A stretch of DNA of 64,000 bases from positions 103,963-167,962 of the forward strand of contig JAETSA010000001.1 in NCBI GenBank assembly GCA_021769885.1. Reading direction: 5' to 3'. This stretch comes from Bacillota bacterium (lineage in GTDB: Bacteria > Bacillota > Clostridia > Oscillospirales > Acutalibacteraceae). Below the pieces are notes generated by a model, which was given only the letters and a program-made list of their open reading frames with translations, was not told the DNA's origin and searched no databases. A program made the translations under genes and the position numbers. Shown here piece after piece: positions 8,552-17,566 of this stretch; position 1 is the stretch's first letter; the number at the start of each line of letters is the position of its first letter.

Positions 8552-9421
8552 ATGGCGGATTCTATTAAACAAAACGTGCAGTGGTTTCCGGGGCATATGG
8601 CAAAAACACGGCGGTTGATTAAAGAATGCCTGCCGCAAGTGGATGCCGTAACAGAAGTGTTGGATGCCCGTGTGCCGGAAAGCAGCCGTAACCCCGAACT
8701 TTCGGCGTTGATTGGCGACAAGCCACGCATCATTTTATTAAACAAATGCGATGTTGCTGACCCGAACGCTACAAGCCGTTGGGTAGAGTATTATAAAAAA
8801 AGCTGTGCGGCGGTTTTGCCGGTGGACTGCAAGAGCGGTAAAGGCTTGAATCGCTTTGCTCCGTTGATGCGCGAGGTTCTCAAGGAAAAAATTGAGAAAA
8901 ACGAAGCACGCGGAATGGGTGGCAAAGCCTTGCGGATTATGGTGGTCGGGATTCCGAATACGGGCAAATCCTCGTTCATCAATAAAATGGCAGGACGTAA
9001 TCGCGCAGAGGTTGCCGATAAAGCAGGCGTTACACGGCATAACCGTTGGTTCGTAATCGGAAACGGTATTGAGCTTTTGGATACGCCCGGAGTGCTGTGG
9101 CCGAAATTTGATGACCCGCGCGTGGGCGATAAGCTTGCGTTTATCGGCTCTGTAAAAGACACGGTTGTAGACACAGAAACACTTGCTGTTCGTCTGTTAG
9201 AGATTATGAAAACCGAATATGCTGACCGATTGACTGAGCGGTACGGTATTACGGATTTTACAGAGCTTGAAGCTTGGGAAGTGCTCGAAATGATTGGCAA
9301 ACGGCGCGGAATGGTGATTAAAGGTGGCGAAGTGGATTACACACGTGCTTCCGTGATGCTCTTGGACGAATACCGAGGCGGGAAGCTTGGGAAAATCACG
9401 CTCGACAGAGTGGGTGACTGA
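8552..9421 (+). CDS. rbgA: Ribosome biogenesis GTPase YlqF/RbgA
   Basis: A 289-residue circularly permuted GTPase needed for late 50S assembly. The G motifs occur in permuted order: NKCD (G4) near residue 64, then GIPNTGKSS (G1, P-loop) and DTPG (G3). The N-terminal QWFPGHMAK is the family signature, and a C-terminal helical region follows the GTPase domain. Length is typical. The next gene, rnhB, starts on the base after its stop codon, a common Firmicute arrangement. Confidence 0.96.
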   Translation: MADSIKQNVQWFPGHMAKTRRLIKECLPQVDAVTEVLDARVPESSRNPELSALIGDKPRIILLNKCDVADPNATSRWVEYYKKSCAAVLPVDCKSGKGLNRFAPLMREVLKEKIEKNEARGMGGKALRIMVVGIPNTGKSSFINKMAGRNRAEVADKAGVTRHNRWFVIGNGIELLDTPGVLWPKFDDPRVGDKLAFIGSVKDTVVDTETLAVRLLEIMKTEYADRLTERYGITDFTELEAWEVLEMIGKRRGMVIKGGEVDYTRASVMLLDEYRGGKLGKITLDRVGD

Positions 9422-10033
9422 ATGGTAGACTACGAAATTGAAAAAGAATATACCGCAAAAGGATTTCGGTTGATTTGCGGTATAGACGAAGCAGGGCGCG
9501 GACCTTTAGCAGGCCCTGTTTGTGCCGCCGCAGTGATTTTGCCCATCGGTACGGACATAGACGGCTTGAATGATTCGAAAAAGCTTATCGAAAAAAAGCG
9601 AGAAATGCTTTTTCCGATTATTATTGAGAAAGCAACTGCTTACGGCATCGGTTTTGCGTTAGAGCAGGAAATTGACGAAATCAATATCTTAAATGCAACT
9701 TTTCTTGCTATGAGCCGTGCGGTTGAAGCCCTCGGCATTTCACCGGATTTGCTTTTGATTGACGGCAATCAAAAGCCGAAAATCGGTGTCGGCGAAGAGG
9801 TAACGGTTATAAAAGGGGACGCAAAGTCCGTATCTGTTGCGGCGGCGTCGGTGCTTGCGAAGGTCAGCCGAGACCGTTATATGCTTGAAAAATCCCAAGA
9901 ATATCCGCAATATGCATTTGAAAAGCACAAAGGCTACGGCACAAAACTGCATTATGAAAAAATTGCGGAGTACGGTGTTTCTCCGATACACCGTAAAACC
10001 TTTTTAAAGAAAATACTCGGTGACACGGTATGA
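9422..10033 (+). CDS. rnhB: Ribonuclease HII
   Basis: A 203-residue enzyme that nicks RNA-DNA hybrids at embedded ribonucleotides. The signature GIDEAGRGPLAGPV carries the first catalytic Asp and Glu, LNDSKKL follows, and LLIDGNQ and KGDAKSVSVAAASVLAKVSRD carry the remaining active-site and structural residues. HKGYGTKLHYE is the C-terminal family motif. It begins directly after rbgA and overlaps the following UPF0102 gene by 4 bases. Confidence 0.96.
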   Translation: MVDYEIEKEYTAKGFRLICGIDEAGRGPLAGPVCAAAVILPIGTDIDGLNDSKKLIEKKREMLFPIIIEKATAYGIGFALEQEIDEINILNATFLAMSRAVEALGISPDLLLIDGNQKPKIGVGEEVTVIKGDAKSVSVAAASVLAKVSRDRYMLEKSQEYPQYAFEKHKGYGTKLHYEKIAEYGVSPIHRKTFLKKILGDTV

Positions 10034-10395
10034 ATAGAGCAAATACAGGCGCACTCGGCGAAATGGCGGTAGCGCGGGATTTACGCGAACGCGGATTCAG
10101 TGTAACGGCGGCGAACTATCGCTGTCGGTTCGGCGAAATTGATGTGATTGCGGAAAATCAACAGTACATTTGCTTTATTGAGGTCAAGACTCGCGCGGAA
10201 AACAGTCGTTATGCACCTGCGGAGGCGGTGGATTTTAGTAAACGCAAAAAACTGCTTGCGGCAGTACAACTGTATCTGTCACAATATCCGACCGAAAAAC
10301 AGCCGCGTTTGGACATTGCCGAGGTGTATATGCGTCTGGGCAAAGTTCGCTCGATTCATTGGATAGAAAATGCTTATGACGGTGATGGCAGATGA
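10030..10395 (+). CDS. yraN: UPF0102 (YraN) family endonuclease-like protein
   Basis: A 121-residue protein with the family's restriction-endonuclease-like core: GALGEMAVARDLRERG, YRCRFGEIDVIAE (GEIDVIA) and FIEVKTR. This D/E-x-K pattern resembles PD-(D/E)XK nucleases, although cellular function is not settled. It overlaps rnhB by 4 bases and the next gene by 4 bases, so the block is translationally coupled. The rnhB-yraN adjacency is widespread in bacteria. Confidence 0.92.
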   Translation: MNRANTGALGEMAVARDLRERGFSVTAANYRCRFGEIDVIAENQQYICFIEVKTRAENSRYAPAEAVDFSKRKKLLAAVQLYLSQYPTEKQPRLDIAEVYMRLGKVRSIHWIENAYDGDGR

Positions 10396-11330
10396 ATTTT
10401 TTGGATTTCCATTGTGATACAATCGGAGAATGCTATTTACAAAGTAAATCCCTTCTTGCAAATGATTTACACATTGATTTGCGGCGTGCTTCAAAATTTT
10501 CTGCCTATGGGCAACTATTCGCTGTTTGGATTCCTGATGAAAAACGCGGGAATGCGGCTTTTTCTTATTATTGCGCGGTACGCGACCGTTTCTACCATGA
10601 AATCCAAACGAATTTCGAATACATTATGCAGTGCAGATCAAAAGAGGAATTGCACACTGCATTTTCGCAAAAGAAAATTGCGGCAATTTTGACCGTGGAG
10701 GGCGGCTCTGTGCTTGGTGGGGATTTGGAACGATTGGATTCCTTATACCGAGACGGTGTTCGTTTAATGACTTTAACGTGGAATGATACCAACGAAATTG
10801 GGCACGGATGCTTTTCAAAAAATAAGAACAGACTCACCCGTTTCGGCAAAGATGTCGTGCAGAAAATGCAGAAAATCGGTATACTCGTCGATGTTTCGCA
10901 TTTGAACGAACGCGGCTTTTTTGATGTTGCCGAATATACGGACAAACCGTTTATAGCAAGTCATTCCAATGCGAAAATCGTTGACAATCCGTATGCTGAC
11001 GCCCGAAATTTAACTGATGCACAAATCCGGGTTTTCATAGAGCGTGACGGACTGATTGGGCTGAATCTTTGTGCGGATTTTCTCGGAAACGATGGCAACA
11101 CAGGAATGGATGCGGTTTTACGGCATATTATGCATTTTTTTGAGCTGGGTGCTGAAAAAAATCTTGCGTTCGGCGGCGATTTTGACGGCTGTACGGTGCA
11201 CCCGTCGCTGAACGGTATAGAGAAAATACCGTTGCTTTTTGACTATCTTTTACAGCACGGAATTTCAGAATCGGTTTTAGAGGATATATTCTTTCAAAAC
11301 GGTTATAGATTTCTCGTTGCAAATCTGTAA
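10392..11330 (+). CDS. Membrane dipeptidase (peptidase M19)
   Basis: A 312-residue zinc dipeptidase of the renal dipeptidase family. Metal-binding elements are visible: FHCDTIGE near residue 6, the Glu in TVEGG, DVSHLNERGF, SHSNAKIV and FGGDFDG near the C terminus. It overlaps yraN by 4 bases and is the last gene of the lepB-lepB-rbgA-rnhB-yraN block. No signal peptide is seen, so it is probably cytoplasmic. The physiological dipeptide cannot be inferred. Confidence 0.92.
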   Translation: MNFLDFHCDTIGECYLQSKSLLANDLHIDLRRASKFSAYGQLFAVWIPDEKRGNAAFSYYCAVRDRFYHEIQTNFEYIMQCRSKEELHTAFSQKKIAAILTVEGGSVLGGDLERLDSLYRDGVRLMTLTWNDTNEIGHGCFSKNKNRLTRFGKDVVQKMQKIGILVDVSHLNERGFFDVAEYTDKPFIASHSNAKIVDNPYADARNLTDAQIRVFIERDGLIGLNLCADFLGNDGNTGMDAVLRHIMHFFELGAEKNLAFGGDFDGCTVHPSLNGIEKIPLLFDYLLQHGISESVLEDIFFQNGYRFLVANL

Positions 11331-11345
11331 ATACTGTGATAAAAT
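11317..11345 (+). promoter_or_regulatory. Candidate promoter for thrC
   Basis: TTGCAA (11317-11322) and TAAAAT (11340-11345) are separated by 17 bases. The -35 lies in the last codons of the M19 gene, and transcription would start about 25 bases before the thrC start codon. Confidence 0.5.
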
Positions 11346-11376
11346 ATGTTGACTTTTACGTTTGGGAGTGAACGGA

Positions 11377-12870
11377 ATGATTTATACAAGTACAAGAGAT
11401 GCTTCGGTGCGCGTATCTGCGGCGGAGGCAATCGCGAAGGGCATTTCCGCAGAGGGCGGTTTGTTTGTCCCAATGACGATTCCGACATTGAATCTTGTAG
11501 ATATAGAAAAGCTTGCACGGTTGGATTACATCGGTCGCGCAAAGGAAGTTTTGAAGCTGTATTTGACCGATTTCACGGAAGACGAGCTTTCTATATGCGT
11601 GGAGGGGGCTTACAAAGCGGAGAAATTCAGTTCGCCGAAAATCGCCCCGCTCTACAAGCTGAATGACAATGCGCAGATTTTAGAGCTTTGGAGAGGCCCT
11701 ACCTGTGCTTTTAAGGATATGGCGCTGCAATTGTTGCCGTATTTATTGACCGTATCTGCAAATAAGACCCTGAAAGATACAAAAATCGTCATTTTGGTTG
11801 CGACTTCGGGCGATACAGGCAAAGCCGCTTTAGAGGGCTTTAAAGATGTCCCGAATACAGAGATTTTGGTATTCTACCCTGTAGACGGCGTCAGTCCGAT
11901 GCAAAAATTACAAATGACCACGCAAGAGGGCAAAAACGTCAGCGTTTGCGCGATTGAAGGCAACTTCGATGACGCACAAAGCGGCGTAAAGGCGATATTT
12001 ACAAATCAGGAAATCAAGGAAAAATTCCAAGAAAATCATTTGGCATTTTCTTCGGCGAACTCCATTAACTGGGGCAGACTTGTGCCGCAGATTGTTTACT
12101 ATGTTTCGGCGTATTGCGATTTGGTAAAATCGGGTGAAGTGAAGCTCGGCGACCCGATGAACGTCGTTGTACCGACAGGCAATTTCGGCAATATTTTGGC
12201 GGCATACTATGCACAGCAAATGGGCGTGCCGATTAAAAAGTTGGTTTGTGCGTCTAATGCGAATAATGTTTTAACGGATTTCTTAACAACAGGTGTTTAT
12301 AATAAAAACCGTCCGTTCTATTGTACTGCTTCGCCTTCTATGGATATTTTGATTTCCAGCAACTTAGAGCGTCTTTTGTTTGCGCTTTCCGGGCAGGATG
12401 CGGAAGCCACTGCAAAATTGATGCGCCAGCTTTCGGAAACGGGCGAATATAAGGTTCCCGAAAAAATGCAGAAAACGATATCTGAAATGTTTGCGGCGGG
12501 TTATTGCGATGATGACGACACAAAGCGTACCATTCGCAAGATTTTTGAGGAATACAATTATCTTTGCGATACGCATACCGCAGTTGCCGTGAATGTGTAT
12601 GCATCCTACAGAACCAAAACAGGGGATAATACGAAAACTGTTATTGCCTCTACTGCAAATCCCTATAAATTCTCAAACAGTGTTTTGAGCGCGATTGAGA
12701 ACCATATTCAGGCAAAGGATGAATTTGAAACGGTCGAGGAGCTGCACGAAAAGACAGGTGCACCGGTTCCGCCGCAGCTTGCAACGCTGAAAGGAAAAAC
12801 ACCCCGATTTACGAAGGTATCGGCCAAAGAGGATATGGCGGCAGTCGTGTTTGAAATGCTGGGCATCTGA
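11377..12870 (+). CDS. thrC: Threonine synthase
   Basis: A 497-residue PLP enzyme converting O-phosphohomoserine to threonine. It begins YTSTRD and has the PLP-lysine context PTCAFKDMALQLLP, then ATSGDTGKAALEGF, VSVCAIEGNFDDAQSG and the phosphate-binding VPTGNFGNILAAYYA. Length and order match the long (E. coli-like) class. The ATG at 11377 follows GGGAG; an in-frame TTG at 11362 lies upstream without a good site. It is monocistronic, with its own promoter and a terminator shared with the convergent DUF1540 gene. Confidence 0.96.
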   Translation: MIYTSTRDASVRVSAAEAIAKGISAEGGLFVPMTIPTLNLVDIEKLARLDYIGRAKEVLKLYLTDFTEDELSICVEGAYKAEKFSSPKIAPLYKLNDNAQILELWRGPTCAFKDMALQLLPYLLTVSANKTLKDTKIVILVATSGDTGKAALEGFKDVPNTEILVFYPVDGVSPMQKLQMTTQEGKNVSVCAIEGNFDDAQSGVKAIFTNQEIKEKFQENHLAFSSANSINWGRLVPQIVYYVSAYCDLVKSGEVKLGDPMNVVVPTGNFGNILAAYYAQQMGVPIKKLVCASNANNVLTDFLTTGVYNKNRPFYCTASPSMDILISSNLERLLFALSGQDAEATAKLMRQLSETGEYKVPEKMQKTISEMFAAGYCDDDDTKRTIRKIFEEYNYLCDTHTAVAVNVYASYRTKTGDNTKTVIASTANPYKFSNSVLSAIENHIQAKDEFETVEELHEKTGAPVPPQLATLKGKTPRFTKVSAKEDMAAVVFEMLGI

Positions 12871-12896
12871 TTTGAAGCTTTACGTAAAAACACAAA

Positions 12897-12922
12897 AGAG
12901 CGTGGAATGATTCCCACGCTCT
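12897..12922. terminator. Bidirectional terminator between thrC and the DUF1540 gene
   Basis: AGAGCGTGG (12897-12905) pairs with CCACGCTCT (12914-12922). The U-tract is better on the minus strand (TTTTGTGTTTTT) than on the plus strand (TTGTTT). It separates two convergent genes. Confidence 0.8.
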
Positions 12923-12940
12923 CTTGTTTATACGTCCGTT

Positions 12941-13093
12941 TTAGAATTTCGGCTCAAAAGTGCCGCATTCTGTTTCGCTGCACTCGCATGCCTCGTGCTT
13001 GCATTGGCAAGCCACCTTAATTTCTTCCGCAGTACATGTGGATTTGCCTTCGTGATAAATACAGTTGGAAACATTACATTTAATTTCGTTCAT
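12941..13093 (-). CDS. DUF1540 small Cys-rich protein
   Basis: A 50-residue gene on the minus strand. It reads MNEIKCNVSNCIYHEGKS, then CTAEEIKVACQCKHEACECS and ends with CGTFEPKF: eight Cys in 50 residues, in the C-x4-C-x8-C pattern followed by T-x-C-x-TF that marks DUF1540. AGGAGG stands at ideal distance before the ATG at 13093. Proteins of this family are common in Clostridia and are probably small metal-binding proteins; the metal is not known. It diverges from the phosphohydrolase gene at 13164 and converges on thrC. Confidence 0.88.
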   Translation of the reverse strand: MNEIKCNVSNCIYHEGKSTCTAEEIKVACQCKHEACECSETECGTFEPKF

Positions 13094-13163
13094 TTTATAT
13101 TCCTCCTTTCACAGTTAGTTTTCTTATTTTGATTAGATTTATACATAACAGGAGCGCACAAAG

Positions 13164-13862
13164 ATGTCAATATTTGCAATCGGAGATACGCACTTGTCCT
13201 TCGGAACAAATAAGCCGATGAATATCTTTAAAGGTTGGGACAATCATGTAGAACGTCTGACCCAAAATTGGCGCGCTTTGGTGTCGGAATCGGATACGGT
13301 TGTGATTGCAGGGGATATTTCGTGGGCGATGTCTTTAGAAGAGGCTAAAGAGGATTTTCGCTTTTTGCATAATTTACCCGGGCAAAAAATCATTTTGAAG
13401 GGGAATCACGATTATTGGTGGAATACGCGCCGAAAAATGGACGCTTTTTTGGAAGAAAACGGATTTTCAACACTGAAAATTTTGCATAATAACGCCTATC
13501 GAATCGGTGCGTATTCTGTTTGCGGCACGCGCGGTTGGTTTTTTGATGCAGAAGAAGCAGAGAGCGGCAAAGTCGTTTTGCGGGAAGCGCAAAGATTACG
13601 CACCTCCGTTGCAGAAGCCAGAAAACTCGGCGGCGAACCGATTGTGTTTTTACACTATCCACCGCTCAACAATACACAAGAATGCATACCGATTTTACAG
13701 GTACTGCAAGACGAAGAAATTCACCGCTGTTATTACGCGCATTTACACGGCGGCTCAGCATATTCGGCGTTTCAGGGCGAAAAATATGGCACTAAATTTG
13801 CACTTTTGTCCTGTGACTACTTGAAATTTTGTCCAAAATTAATAGAATTGATAAAATCATAA
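13164..13862 (+). CDS. Calcineurin-like metallophosphoesterase (COG1768 type)
   Basis: A 232-residue predicted phosphohydrolase with the complete dinuclear metal set: GDTHLSF at residue 7, AGDISWAMS, KGNHDYWW, FLHYPP and HLHGG. It matches the clostridial predicted phosphohydrolase group by its GNHDYWW and GTRGWFF motifs. GGAG precedes the ATG. It appears to be a single-gene unit before the tig promoter. The physiological substrate is unknown. Confidence 0.88.
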   Translation: MSIFAIGDTHLSFGTNKPMNIFKGWDNHVERLTQNWRALVSESDTVVIAGDISWAMSLEEAKEDFRFLHNLPGQKIILKGNHDYWWNTRRKMDAFLEENGFSTLKILHNNAYRIGAYSVCGTRGWFFDAEEAESGKVVLREAQRLRTSVAEARKLGGEPIVFLHYPPLNNTQECIPILQVLQDEEIHRCYYAHLHGGSAYSAFQGEKYGTKFALLSCDYLKFCPKLIELIKS

Positions 13863-13931
13863 AAAAGTATGGTAATTTTTAACACTTTCTGCTATAATAT
13901 CTAAGTTAATGCTTTTCTTTTCAGGAGGAAT

Positions 13932-15362
13932 ATGAAAATGAGCTTAAAATCATCGAACAAAGTCGAAACAAATGTCTGGGCACTGGAAATTTCTATCGAC
14001 GGTGCAACGTTTGAAGCAGCGGTCAACCAGGCGTATCTCAAGCAGAGAAAAAACATTGCTGTACACGGATTCAGAAAAGGCAAAGCACCGCGTACATATA
14101 TTGAAAAAATTTACGGCGAGGGTGTATTCTATGAAGATGCTCTGGAAATCGTGTATCCCGACGCTGTAGAAGCGGCAATCAAAGAAGCAGGTCTTGAGAT
14201 TGTAGATACGCCCTTTGATTTGGAAGTGCCCGAAATGGGCAAAGACGGCGTAACGCTGAAACTGAAAGTTACGGTTAAGCCCGAAGTGGAGCTTGGCGAA
14301 TATAAAGGCTTAAAGGCTACCAAAAAATCCACAAAGGTCACTGCAGACGAAGTCAAGGCAGAGCTGAACAGAATGCTAGAGCAAAACGCAAGAATTGTTA
14401 CGGTAGAGGACAGAGCCGTTCAGAAGGACGACATCACCGTAATTGATTTTGAAGGCTTTACAGACGGTGAGGCGTTTGAAGGCGGCAAGGCGGAAGGCTA
14501 TGAGCTGACCATCGGTTCCAATCAGTTTATCCCCGGTTTTGAAGAGCAGATTATCGGGCATAAAACCGGTGAGGAATTTGATGTAAACGTGAAATTCCCG
14601 GAGGATTATCACGCTGAGCTTGCAGGTAAGGATGCTGTCTTTAAAATCAAGCTGCACGAGATTAAGGTGAAAGAGCTTCCCGAACTTGATGACGAGTTCG
14701 TAAAAGACGTCAGCGAGAAAGATACCGTGGACGAGCTGAAAAAGAGCATCAAGGCAGATCTCGAAAAATCCAAGAAAGCCGCCGCTGACGATGAAGTCAA
14801 CAATACTTTGTTGGATATGGTTGCCGAGGGCATTAAAGCTGAGATTCCGCAGGCTATGATTGAAAAGAAGATTGACAGCGACATCAATGATTTCGCTTAC
14901 AGACTGCAGGCGCAGGGCTTGGATATCCAAACCTATCTGCAGTATACAGGTATGGATAACGAGAAATTCCGTGAGGGCTTCAAAGCACGTGCTGAAAAGC
15001 AGGTCAAATTGGATCTTGCACTCGAAAAGATTATCGAAGTTGAAAAGATTGAAGTTACCGAAGCTGAAATCGATGCGGAATATCAGAAGTTTGCCGAAGC
15101 ATATAATATGGAGATGGATGCCATTAAAAAAGCCATTCCGGCAGAGAATCTTCAACCTGAAATTGCTTCCCGCAAAGCAGTCGATTTGATTGTGGAAAAT
15201 GCAGTCGTAACCGAAGAAAAGGCAGCGAAGAAAACAGCAGCCAAGAAGACGGACGCAGCAGAAAAAGATGCTGATGCTAAGAAAGCACCTGCCAAGAAGT
15301 CAGCTGCAAAAAAGCCTGCGGCGAAGAAGACTGCAAAGAAAACCGAAACAGAAGCAGAATAA
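13932..15362 (+). CDS. tig: Trigger factor with a Lys/Ala-rich C-terminal tail
   Basis: A ribosome-bound chaperone and prolyl isomerase of 476 residues. The ribosome-docking loop GFRKGKAP is at residues 46-53, the FKBP-type domain with IDFEGFTDGEAFEGG and GSNQFIPGFEEQI follows in the middle, and then the helical C-domain. The last ~45 residues are an unusual low-complexity tail of repeated AAKK/PAKK units, ending ETEAE. AGGAGG precedes the ATG and a TATAAT is at 13893-13898, although its -35 is poor. clpP and clpX follow, the standard bacterial order. Confidence 0.96.
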   Translation: MKMSLKSSNKVETNVWALEISIDGATFEAAVNQAYLKQRKNIAVHGFRKGKAPRTYIEKIYGEGVFYEDALEIVYPDAVEAAIKEAGLEIVDTPFDLEVPEMGKDGVTLKLKVTVKPEVELGEYKGLKATKKSTKVTADEVKAELNRMLEQNARIVTVEDRAVQKDDITVIDFEGFTDGEAFEGGKAEGYELTIGSNQFIPGFEEQIIGHKTGEEFDVNVKFPEDYHAELAGKDAVFKIKLHEIKVKELPELDDEFVKDVSEKDTVDELKKSIKADLEKSKKAAADDEVNNTLLDMVAEGIKAEIPQAMIEKKIDSDINDFAYRLQAQGLDIQTYLQYTGMDNEKFREGFKARAEKQVKLDLALEKIIEVEKIEVTEAEIDAEYQKFAEAYNMEMDAIKKAIPAENLQPEIASRKAVDLIVENAVVTEEKAAKKTAAKKTDAAEKDADAKKAPAKKSAAKKPAAKKTAKKTETEAE

Positions 15363-15414
15363 TCTTTGATTAAACCTTTGCTTTTTCGTCTATAATGGAA
15401 TAGTCAAACAGTTT

Positions 15415-15476
15415 ACGGTGGTACGCCCAAGCAAAAGCGGTTATACAAGTTATAGCTGCTTTGGGCGTTTCGCCGT
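15415..15476 (+). promoter_or_regulatory. Long hairpin in the clpP leader
   Basis: ACGGTG..ACGCCCAAGCA (15415-15433) pairs with TGCTTTGGGCG..CGCCGT (15457-15476), giving two stacked stems with small internal loops. A TATAAT at 15391-15396 lies just upstream, so the hairpin would begin a few bases after the start of a clpP transcript. No T run follows. It may stabilise or regulate the clpP message, or it may be a weak tig terminator. Confidence 0.5.
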
Positions 15477-15497
15477 TAGATTTTAGGAGGTATTTTT

Positions 15498-16079
15498 ATG
15501 GCACTTGTACCGTATGTTGTAGAACAAACCAGCCGCGGCGAACGCTCTTATGATATTTTTTCCCGTTTGCTGAATGACAGAATCATTGTTTTGTCTGATG
15601 AGGTGAACGATGCAACGGCGAGCTTGGTTGTTGCACAGCTTCTTTATCTTGAGGGGCAGGACAACGAAAAGGATATCAGCCTTTACATTAACAGCCCCGG
15701 CGGTTCTGTAACGGCAGGTATGGCAATTTATGATACAATGCAATATATCAAATGCGATGTTTCCACCATTTGTATGGGTATGGCGGCAAGTATGGGCGCA
15801 TTCTTGCTTTCCTCCGGCGCGAAGGGTAAGCGTTATGCACTGCCCAACAGTGAGGTTATGATTCACCAGCCCAGCGGCGGCGCACAGGGACAGGCAACGG
15901 AAATTGATATTATTGCAAAGCACATTTTGCGTACGCGTGAGAAGTTGAATAAGATTCTTGCGGAAAATACCGGTAAGCCGATTGAACAGGTTGCACTCGA
16001 CACAGAACGTGACAATTGGCTTTCAGCGGAAGAAGCTTTGGAATACGGCTTAGTGGATAAGATTTTCTATAAGAGATAA
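15498..16079 (+). CDS. clpP: ATP-dependent Clp protease proteolytic subunit
   Basis: A 193-residue serine protease that assembles into tetradecamers with ClpX or ClpC caps. The catalytic triad is complete: Ser98 in MAASMGAF, His123 in MIHQPSGG and Asp172 in ERDNW. AGGAGG precedes the ATG. The gene is preceded by a structured leader and followed after 18 bases by clpX. Confidence 0.97.
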   Translation: MALVPYVVEQTSRGERSYDIFSRLLNDRIIVLSDEVNDATASLVVAQLLYLEGQDNEKDISLYINSPGGSVTAGMAIYDTMQYIKCDVSTICMGMAASMGAFLLSSGAKGKRYALPNSEVMIHQPSGGAQGQATEIDIIAKHILRTREKLNKILAENTGKPIEQVALDTERDNWLSAEEALEYGLVDKIFYKR

Positions 16080-16097
16080 ACGGTAAAGGAGCAAGCT

Positions 16098-17408
16098 ATG
16101 GCAAGAGATAACGACGGCAGAGAAAAGACCGTCCGCTGTTCTTTTTGCGGCAAATCTCAGGACGAGGTCGATAAGCTGATTGCAGGTCCCGGGGTGTGCA
16201 TTTGCGATGAGTGCATTGAGCTTTGTATGGAAATCGTCGAAGAGGGCGCACCGCGCGACCATTCCCACAAAAAATCTTCGAAGGGCACAGACAAACCGCT
16301 TCCGAAGCCGCAGGAAATCAAAGCACATTTGGATGAATATGTGATTGGGCAGGAAGATGCAAAAATTGCATTGAGCGTGGCAGTGTACAATCACTATAAG
16401 CGCATTTATCACGGCGGCAATGCAGATGTCAATATTCAAAAAAGCAATGTAGTACTTTTAGGCCCTACGGGTGTCGGCAAAACTATGCTTGCGCAAACGC
16501 TCGCTGAAATTCTGGAAGTGCCGTTTGCAATTGCAGATGCAACTACGCTTACAGAAGCGGGTTATGTCGGCGAAGATGTAGAGAATATTCTTCTGCGTTT
16601 GATTCAGGCGGCTGATTTTGATGTGGAACGCGCAGAAAAGGGCATTATTTATGTAGATGAGATTGATAAGATTGCCCGCAAATCCGAAAACCCCTCCATT
16701 ACACGTGATGTCAGCGGTGAGGGTGTGCAACAAGCCCTGTTAAAGATTTTAGAGGGTACGGTTTCGAATGTTCCGCCGCAGGGCGGCAGAAAGCATCCTC
16801 AGCAAGAATTTATTCAAATCGACACAAGCAATATTTTGTTTATTTGCGGTGGTGCCTTTGACGGCATTGATAAAATCGTTGAAAAACGTACAGGCAATAC
16901 CGTTTTGGGCTTCGGCAGTGAATTGGTGTCGGTTGAAAAAACAGATGCAGATAAAATTTACTCCAAGGTAATTCCGCAGGATCTTGTAAAATACGGCTTG
17001 ATTCCTGAATTGGTCGGTCGTTTGCCGGTCATTACCACTTTAAATAATTTGGATAAATCTGCATTGATTGAGATTCTGTCTAAACCGAAAAATGCATTGC
17101 TCAAGCAATATGCGGCTCTCTTTAAGATGGATGGCGTTACTTTGGAGTTCCAACCCGAAGCTTTAGAAGCCATTGCAGAGCAAACCCTTGAGAAGAATAC
17201 AGGAGCACGCGGACTGCGCTCCATTTTGGAGAAAACCCTGTTGCCGACGATGTATGAAATTCCCTCTGATACAAGCGTAACAAAGGTAATTATTACCAAA
17301 GGCTGTGTGACCGACGGCGAAAAACCGCTGACGGAAACTGTGACTACACAAAAATCACCTTCAACCTTGAAGTCCGGTATACGCCGTACGCCGAAAGACG
17401 CAGTTTAA
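16098..17408 (+). CDS. clpX: ATP-dependent Clp protease ATP-binding subunit ClpX
   Basis: A 436-residue AAA+ unfoldase. The N-terminal zinc-binding domain has the four Cys of CSFCG and CICDEC. Walker A is GPTGVGKT, Walker B is YVDEIDKIA, and the pore loop region [17 protein letters not shown] is intact, as is the IGF-type ClpP-binding loop (LGFGSE). The extreme C terminus is a short disordered tail. It is coupled to clpP and ends in a strong terminator. Confidence 0.97.
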   Translation: MARDNDGREKTVRCSFCGKSQDEVDKLIAGPGVCICDECIELCMEIVEEGAPRDHSHKKSSKGTDKPLPKPQEIKAHLDEYVIGQEDAKIALSVAVYNHYKRIYHGGNADVNIQKSNVVLLGPTGVGKTMLAQTLAEILEVPFAIADATTLTEAGYVGEDVENILLRLIQAADFDVERAEKGIIYVDEIDKIARKSENPSITRDVSGEGVQQALLKILEGTVSNVPPQGGRKHPQQEFIQIDTSNILFICGGAFDGIDKIVEKRTGNTVLGFGSELVSVEKTDADKIYSKVIPQDLVKYGLIPELVGRLPVITTLNNLDKSALIEILSKPKNALLKQYAALFKMDGVTLEFQPEALEAIAEQTLEKNTGARGLRSILEKTLLPTMYEIPSDTSVTKVIITKGCVTDGEKPLTETVTTQKSPSTLKSGIRRTPKDAV

Positions 17409-17420
17409 ATTGAATCCCCA

Positions 17421-17453
17421 AAAGAGCTGTGAATTAGATTCGCAGCTCTTTTT
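17421..17453 (+). terminator. Intrinsic terminator of clpX
   Basis: AAAGAGCTGTGAA (17421-17433) pairs with TTCGCAGCTCTTT (17439-17451) around a 5-base loop, with one G-U pair, and runs into TTTTT. Confidence 0.9.
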
Positions 17454-17502
17454 GTACTTTTTATCTTTATAAAATATTCCGTAACAATTCCGATAATGCA
17501 TA

Positions 17503-17553
17503 TTGTATCTTTTTTCTTCTTATGGTATAATTTTTTTGTTAAAAATATACCAT
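17503..17553 (+). promoter_or_regulatory. Promoter and palindromic operator of the MFS gene
   Basis: TTGTAT (17503-17508) and TATAAT (17526-17531) are 17 bases apart. A perfect inverted repeat, ATGGTATA (17522-17529) and TATACCAT (17546-17553), overlaps the -10 and the start point, which is the usual position of a repressor operator. No regulator gene is adjacent. Confidence 0.5.
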
Positions 17554-17566
17554 TAGGGGGACAAAA

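Noticed and set aside
14376-15155. A 259-codon frame opposite tig
   Set aside because: It is a shadow of the trigger factor frame, with Phe/Leu-rich low-quality sequence.
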